30,831 bases of DNA from Betaproteobacteria bacterium (GTDB taxonomy: Bacteria; Pseudomonadota; Gammaproteobacteria; Burkholderiales; Burkholderiaceae), in the NCBI GenBank assembly GCA_018969885.1, contig JAGWXN010000009.1:1-30831 (forward strand), given 5' to 3'. Of this stretch, positions 27,256 through 30,831 are shown one piece after another. The first letter of the stretch is position 1. Every line of letters begins with the position of its first letter. The notes under the pieces are model-generated. The model searched no databases, was not told where the DNA came from, and saw only the letters and a list, made by a program, of their open reading frames with translations. Made by a program: the position numbers and the translations under genes.

Positions 27256-28285
27256 GGAGGTCCGCATGAACAGCATTGATGTTGAAGTCCTGCGCACCGC
27301 GATCCAGTGGATGGACGCGGGCCATCGTGTCACGCTCAGTACCGTTGTACGGACCTGGGGCTCGGCCCCGCGCCCGCCCGGCTCGCTCATGATCATTCGC
27401 GACGATGGCCAGGTGGCGGGGTCGGTATCAGGGGGCTGTATCGAGGACGATCTGATCCGGCGTCTGCGCGAGGGCGATCTTGATTCAGCATTGCCGATGA
27501 GCACGGTGTACGGCGAAACCGCCGAGGAGGTGCAGCGGTTTGGTCTGCCCTGCGGCGGCACCGTGCAGGTGGTACTTGAGCCGCTTTCCACGCAATCGGG
27601 CTTGCGCGACCTGCTGTCTCGAATCGAGGCGCATGAGGTGGTGCAGCGTTCGCTCGACATGCGAACCGGCATGGCAACGCTCAAGCCCGCACAGGTGGGC
27701 GATATCGTAGCCTTCGACGGCCAGACGCTGCGCACCGTTCATGGTCCGCGCTACCGTCTGCTCGTGATCGGCGCGGGCCAGCTTTCGCACTACCTGGCCA
27801 ACATGGCGCTCATGCTCGACTATCAGGTCACGATCTGCGATCCACGTTCGGAGTACCACAGCACCTGGCAGGCGCAGCCTGGGGTCACGCTTTCCTCGCA
27901 GATGCCCGACGACCTGGTGCTTGCCATGCAGTTGGACGCCAACAGCGCCGTGGTGTGCGTCACCCATGATCCGAAACTCGATGATCTCGCACTCATCGAG
28001 GCGCTCAAGACCTCGGCGTTCTACATCGCCGCGATTGGTTCGCGACGCAACAACGAACGGCGTCGCGAGCGGCTGCTTGAATTCGATCTCTCGCGCGCCG
28101 AAGTGGATCGGTTGCGGGGTCCGGCGGGGTTGTCGATTGGTGCGCTTACGCCGCCCGAGATCGCGCTCGCGATCATTGCCGAAATGACCGCCACGCGGCG
28201 AGGGGTGAACCTGTCAGGGCCGCTCGCTGACTGGAGCGGTTCGGGCACAGAGTGCCGCCTCGAATCGCTCCCCTTCGCGCGCTGA
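27256..28285 (+). CDS. XdhC/CoxI family protein (molybdenum-hydroxylase maturation type)
   Basis: Coding begins at the ATG at 27266 (339 residues); the feature includes its GGAGGT ribosome binding site at 27256-27261, which fixes the start. The N-terminal XdhC/CoxI domain carries WGSAPRPPGS and GSVSGGCIEDD (about 53-62), then LPCGGTVQV. The second half is a Rossmann-type XdhC C-terminal domain with LLVIGAGQLSHYLA and ALTPPEIALAIIAEM. Family members protect or sulfurate molybdenum cofactor before insertion into xanthine dehydrogenase-type enzymes. No such enzyme gene lies in this window, so it is an orphan here and the partner enzyme is unknown. A 186-base gap with a possible -10 (TATCCT, 27187-27192) separates it from hsp20, so it probably has its own promoter. 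Confidence 0.85.
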
Positions 28286-29094
28286 GCCCGCCGCGCGAGG
28301 CCCTCGCACGGGCGCTGCTCGCGCCGGCGGCGCCGCTCATGGTCTGGCAGGGCCGGCGCGTTCGGCGTCTGGCCCTGCGGCTCCCGGAAGCCGCAGGCGC
28401 CCGGGTCGGTGGAACGGATACAGCCGGATCGGCCCCTCGGCTTCTTATCGTGGGCGATTCATCGGCGGCCGGCGTGGGCGTCACCGAGCAGTCGGAGGCC
28501 TTGTCGGGCCAACTGCTGAGCGCACTGGCTGCGCGCGGTGTGCTGCCACGTCGCTGGCAGCTGATTGCCCGTACCGGCGTCGCGGCTGCATCGCTGCCTG
28601 ACCTGATTGACCAGGGCCTTGACGAGGCGCGCACGCCGGCAGAATCCTTCGATGTCGCGCTGGTGGTGGTGGGGGTGAACGATGTCACGGGCGCCACGCC
28701 GATCGCGCGCTGGCTCGCCGATCTCGATCGCCTGCACGCGCGCCTCAAAGGTCTGGGCGTGCGGACTGCGGTGTTTTCAGGACTGCCGCCCATGGACCGA
28801 TTCATTGCGCTCCCGCAGCCACTCCGAATGTGGCTGGGCCTGCAGGCACGACGCTATGACCGCGCGCTCGGTCAATGGAGCGCGGCACGCGCGGATACTT
28901 TTCATTGGGTATTACCCCGGCTCGATGATCCTGCACTGCTCGCGTCCGACGGCTTCCATCCCAGTGCGGCGGGATGCGCGCTCTGGGCGCGTGAACTCGT
29001 GCAAACGCTCGCGCCGCTCCTTGTCGCCGATCAGGGCGCAGCGGGATCGACCGGGATCTCGCGCTTCAGACCGGAATCATCGATCGCGACATAG
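28252..29094 (+). CDS. SGNH/GDSL-type esterase or lipase
   Basis: A 280-residue hydrolase of the SGNH superfamily. Block I is LLIVGDSSAAGVGV with nucleophile Ser70, block III is GVND with Asn143, and block V is SDGFHPS with Asp233 and His236. The natural substrate is unknown; carboxyl-ester or acyl hydrolysis is expected. The GTG at 28252 overlaps the XdhC gene by 34 bases; an ATG at 28339 (MVWQGRRV) is an alternative that keeps every catalytic block. The N-terminal 30 residues include a hydrophobic Ala/Leu stretch, but a clear signal peptide is not seen. The 3' end overlaps the convergent thioesterase gene by 64 bases. Confidence 0.85.
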   Translation: MPPRIAPLRALSPPREALARALLAPAAPLMVWQGRRVRRLALRLPEAAGARVGGTDTAGSAPRLLIVGDSSAAGVGVTEQSEALSGQLLSALAARGVLPRRWQLIARTGVAAASLPDLIDQGLDEARTPAESFDVALVVVGVNDVTGATPIARWLADLDRLHARLKGLGVRTAVFSGLPPMDRFIALPQPLRMWLGLQARRYDRALGQWSAARADTFHWVLPRLDDPALLASDGFHPSAAGCALWARELVQTLAPLLVADQGAAGSTGISRFRPESSIAT

Positions 29095-29465
29095 GTGAGC
29101 GTGGCTTCGGTCACCTTGACCACGACCGGTTGCGCCGGGTTACGCTCGGCGATCACCTCTACATGGACCGTGACCGACGTGCGACCCGCGCGTTCGATAC
29201 AGGCGTAGAACGACACCACGTCACCGACCGAAATCGGCTGGCGGAACTGAAACGCGTTGACCGCAACGGTCGCGACTCTGCCGCGGGCCCGGCGCGCTGC
29301 ACAGATGCCACCAGCGATATCGACCTGCGCCATCACCCAGCCGCCAAAAATATCGCCGTTGGCATTGACATCAGCGGGCATGGGCACCACGCGGAGCACG
29401 AGCGAGTGTCCCGGGGGAGCGTGATCGGTTGCGTGGGATCGCGCGCCGGTGGTCTTGGGATTCAT
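29031..29465 (-). CDS. Acyl-CoA thioesterase, hotdog fold (YciA-like)
   Basis: A 144-residue hotdog-fold thioesterase that hydrolyses acyl-CoA to free acid and CoA. The hallmark is PADVNANGDIFGGWVMAQVDIAGG (near 30-53, with the catalytic Asn/Asp region), followed by VNAFQFRQPISVGDVVSFYACIERAGRTSVTVHVEV. The final basic/Pro segment is short. The ATG at 29465 is the family start; the same frame stays open upstream to 30095 antisense to the ABC transporter, but that part has no homology and reflects GC-rich codon bias. Its end runs 64 bases into the end of the SGNH hydrolase gene on the other strand. It is divergent from the ABC exporter with a 69-base gap. Confidence 0.9.
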   Translation of the reverse strand: MNPKTTGARSHATDHAPPGHSLVLRVVPMPADVNANGDIFGGWVMAQVDIAGGICAARRARGRVATVAVNAFQFRQPISVGDVVSFYACIERAGRTSVTVHVEVIAERNPAQPVVVKVTEATLTYVAIDDSGLKREIPVDPAAP

Positions 29466-29488
29466 GCTGGCGGGCCTTGTTGGATTGC

Positions 29489-29498
29489 GTGCGCGCAC
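29489..29498. promoter_or_regulatory. 10-base palindrome in the thioesterase / ABC exporter divergent gap
   Basis: GTGCGCGCAC reads the same on both strands and lies between the two divergent start codons. A TTGTTG upstream (29478-29483) and CAATAT just after it make a loosely promoter-like arrangement toward the ABC gene, with poor spacing. It could be an operator; chance is possible. Confidence 0.25.
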
Positions 29499-29534
29499 AA
29501 TATCGGTTTCCTTCCTGAGAAGACAAGAGATCCG

Positions 29535-30831
29535 ATGCGAGATCATGCCCGGCGCGCTGCGCCCTCCTCTATACCCACTGCCGCAGCCGTGTCCGGCGCT
29601 CAACCCATTCGTGGTGACTGGCAGACAGTGTCGCGGCTGCTCCCCTATCTGTGGGCCTGGCGGGGCCGGGTGCTGTTTGCACTCGCCTGTCTGGTGGCGG
29701 CCAAGCTCGCCAACGTTGGTGTGCCCTTGGTGCTGAAAGCGGTGGTCGATGCGCTCGATACGCCCGAGGCGGCGGCGCGCGCGGCCATCGCGGTGCCGGT
29801 GGCGCTGATCGTGGGCTACGGTCTGCTCCGGCTGTCGGTGTCGCTCTTTACCGAGCTGAGGGAGCTGGTGTTTTCGCGGGTGACCCATGAGGCCAATCGC
29901 ACGATCGTGCTGCAGGTCTTCCGGCACCTGTTCGACATGTCGCTGCGGTTTCATCTCGATCGCCAGATGGGCGGGATGACGCGCGACATCGAGCGCGGTT
30001 CGCAGGGCGTCTCGAGCCTGATTTCCTACACCCTCTACAGCATCCTTCCCACGGTGATCGAGGTGTCGCTCGTGATCGGATATCTGTTCTGGCACTACGA
30101 GTCGTCATTTGGCTTCATCGCGCTCTCGGCCCTTGTTGTTTATGTGATTTATACGATTCGCGTCACCGAGTGGCGGACGCATTTCCGCCGGGAAATGAAT
30201 GAGCAGGATTCGCGCGCGAGCACGCGAGCGATCGATGCGCTCATCAACTACGAGACAGTGAAGTACTTTGGCAATGAGCGTTTCGAGGCCGAGCGCTATG
30301 ACGCGGAGCTCCGAAAGCGCATGCGTGCGGCGATCCGCTCGCAGGCGTCGTTATCGCTCCTTAATTTCGGCCAGGCCACCATCATTGCCGTGGCGGTGTC
30401 GCTTCTCATGTGGCGGGCGGTAGCGGGCGTGATGTCGGGCGAGATGACGCTGGGCGATCTGGTGCTGGTGAATGCTTTCATGATCCAGCTCTACATTCCG
30501 CTCAATTTTCTGGGTGTGCTCTACCGGGAGATCAAACAGGCGCTCACCGACATGGAGCGGATGTTTCGTCTGCTGACAGAAAAGCGCGAAGTAGCCGATG
30601 CGCCGGATGCGCGGCCGCTGGCTGTGGGACGGGGCCCGGAAATTCGGTTTGAGCGCGTGGGCTTTCACTACGACGCCGCGCGTCCGATCCTCCATGACAT
30701 CGACTTCGTGATTGCACCCGGCACCACCACTGCCGTGGTGGGCGCAAGCGGTGCCGGCAAGTCAACGCTTGCCCGTCTGATGTTTCGCTTCTACGACGTG
30801 AGCGCCGGTCGCATTCTGGTTGACGGACAGG
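29535..30831 (+). CDS. Atm1-type ABC exporter (heavy-metal/glutathione-conjugate type), partial at the C-terminus
   Basis: The first 432 residues of an ABC half-transporter, cut by the right edge. Six membrane helices lie within about 45-330. Family-specific text is FHLDRQMGGMTRDIERG (139-155), YTIRVTEWRTHFRREMNEQDSRAS (206-229) with Arg residues equivalent to glutathione-binding ones, and NYETVKYFGNERFEAERYD (238-256). These are hallmarks of Atm1/ABCB7/HMT1 exporters. The nucleotide-binding domain begins near 369 and shows Walker A GASGAGKST at 403-411; the signature, Walker B and the rest lie outside the window (the family is usually about 600 residues). Bacterial relatives export glutathione derivatives and confer metal resistance. 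The ATG at 29535 has AAGAGA nearby. Confidence 0.92.
   Translation, partial: MRDHARRAAPSSIPTAAAVSGAQPIRGDWQTVSRLLPYLWAWRGRVLFALACLVAAKLANVGVPLVLKAVVDALDTPEAAARAAIAVPVALIVGYGLLRLSVSLFTELRELVFSRVTHEANRTIVLQVFRHLFDMSLRFHLDRQMGGMTRDIERGSQGVSSLISYTLYSILPTVIEVSLVIGYLFWHYESSFGFIALSALVVYVIYTIRVTEWRTHFRREMNEQDSRASTRAIDALINYETVKYFGNERFEAERYDAELRKRMRAAIRSQASLSLLNFGQATIIAVAVSLLMWRAVAGVMSGEMTLGDLVLVNAFMIQLYIPLNFLGVLYREIKQALTDMERMFRLLTEKREVADAPDARPLAVGRGPEIRFERVGFHYDAARPILHDIDFVIAPGTTTAVVGASGAGKSTLARLMFRFYDVSAGRILVDGQ

Noticed and set aside
29466..30095. A long open frame antisense to the ABC exporter, continuous with the thioesterase
   Set aside because: It has no recognisable motifs, lies opposite strongly conserved exporter sequence, and the family start of the thioesterase is at 29465. 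GC-rich codon bias explains open antisense frames.
1..30831. tRNA genes, CRISPR arrays, insertion sequences, phage or toxin-antitoxin genes
   Set aside because: None were recognised: no direct repeat arrays, no transposase or integrase motifs, no tRNA-like cloverleaf in the short gaps.

Overview
The window is a G+C-rich (about two thirds by eye), densely coded bacterial chromosome segment. Two gene orders point to a betaproteobacterium, probably Burkholderiales: uvrA / MFS transporter / ssb, and fmdB-like zinc ribbon / DUF502 / aspS / nudB / endonuclease-exonuclease-phosphatase / cardiolipin synthase. No tRNA, rRNA, CRISPR array, insertion sequence or phage gene was recognised. The species cannot be fixed from the sequence alone.

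Layout. 1-737 (minus, cut by the window edge) is a TauE/SafE-type membrane protein. It is divergent from a two-gene unit, mtnA plus a class II aldolase (812-2646), which looks like the core of a methylthioadenosine 'DHAP shunt'. 2659-5511 (minus) is uvrA, divergent from an MFS exporter (5596-6801), which is followed by ssb and an aldehyde dehydrogenase (to 8776). 8941-14572 is the conserved housekeeping run ending in a ClsB-like cardiolipin synthase. Its aspartyl-tRNA synthetase carries residues typical of the non-discriminating type.

14640-23867 holds all four members of the known ligase-associated DNA repair set: metallo-beta-lactamase-fold exonuclease, ATP-dependent DNA ligase, Lhr-like DEXH helicase and PdeM metallophosphoesterase. 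The set is split in two. Between the halves lie a divergent GTP cyclohydrolase I on the opposite strand, a DUF429 protein (predicted RNase H-like fold) and a PLP aminotransferase whose end overlaps the helicase start. This is the most interesting region of the window.

23900-29465 holds an MscS-type channel (minus), a stand-alone GroEL paralogue paired with an Hsp20 small heat-shock protein and without groES, an orphan XdhC-family protein, an SGNH hydrolase, and an acyl-CoA thioesterase (minus) that overlaps the hydrolase tail to tail. From 29535 to the right edge runs the start of an Atm1-type ABC exporter, cut within its nucleotide-binding domain.

Most of the window is ordinary chromosomal housekeeping. 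The points worth following are the split repair cluster and its inserted genes, the mtnA-aldolase pair, the divergent FolE, and the groES-less GroEL/Hsp20 pair with inverted repeats upstream. Functions are assigned from recognised motifs and remembered family alignments; no search was run.
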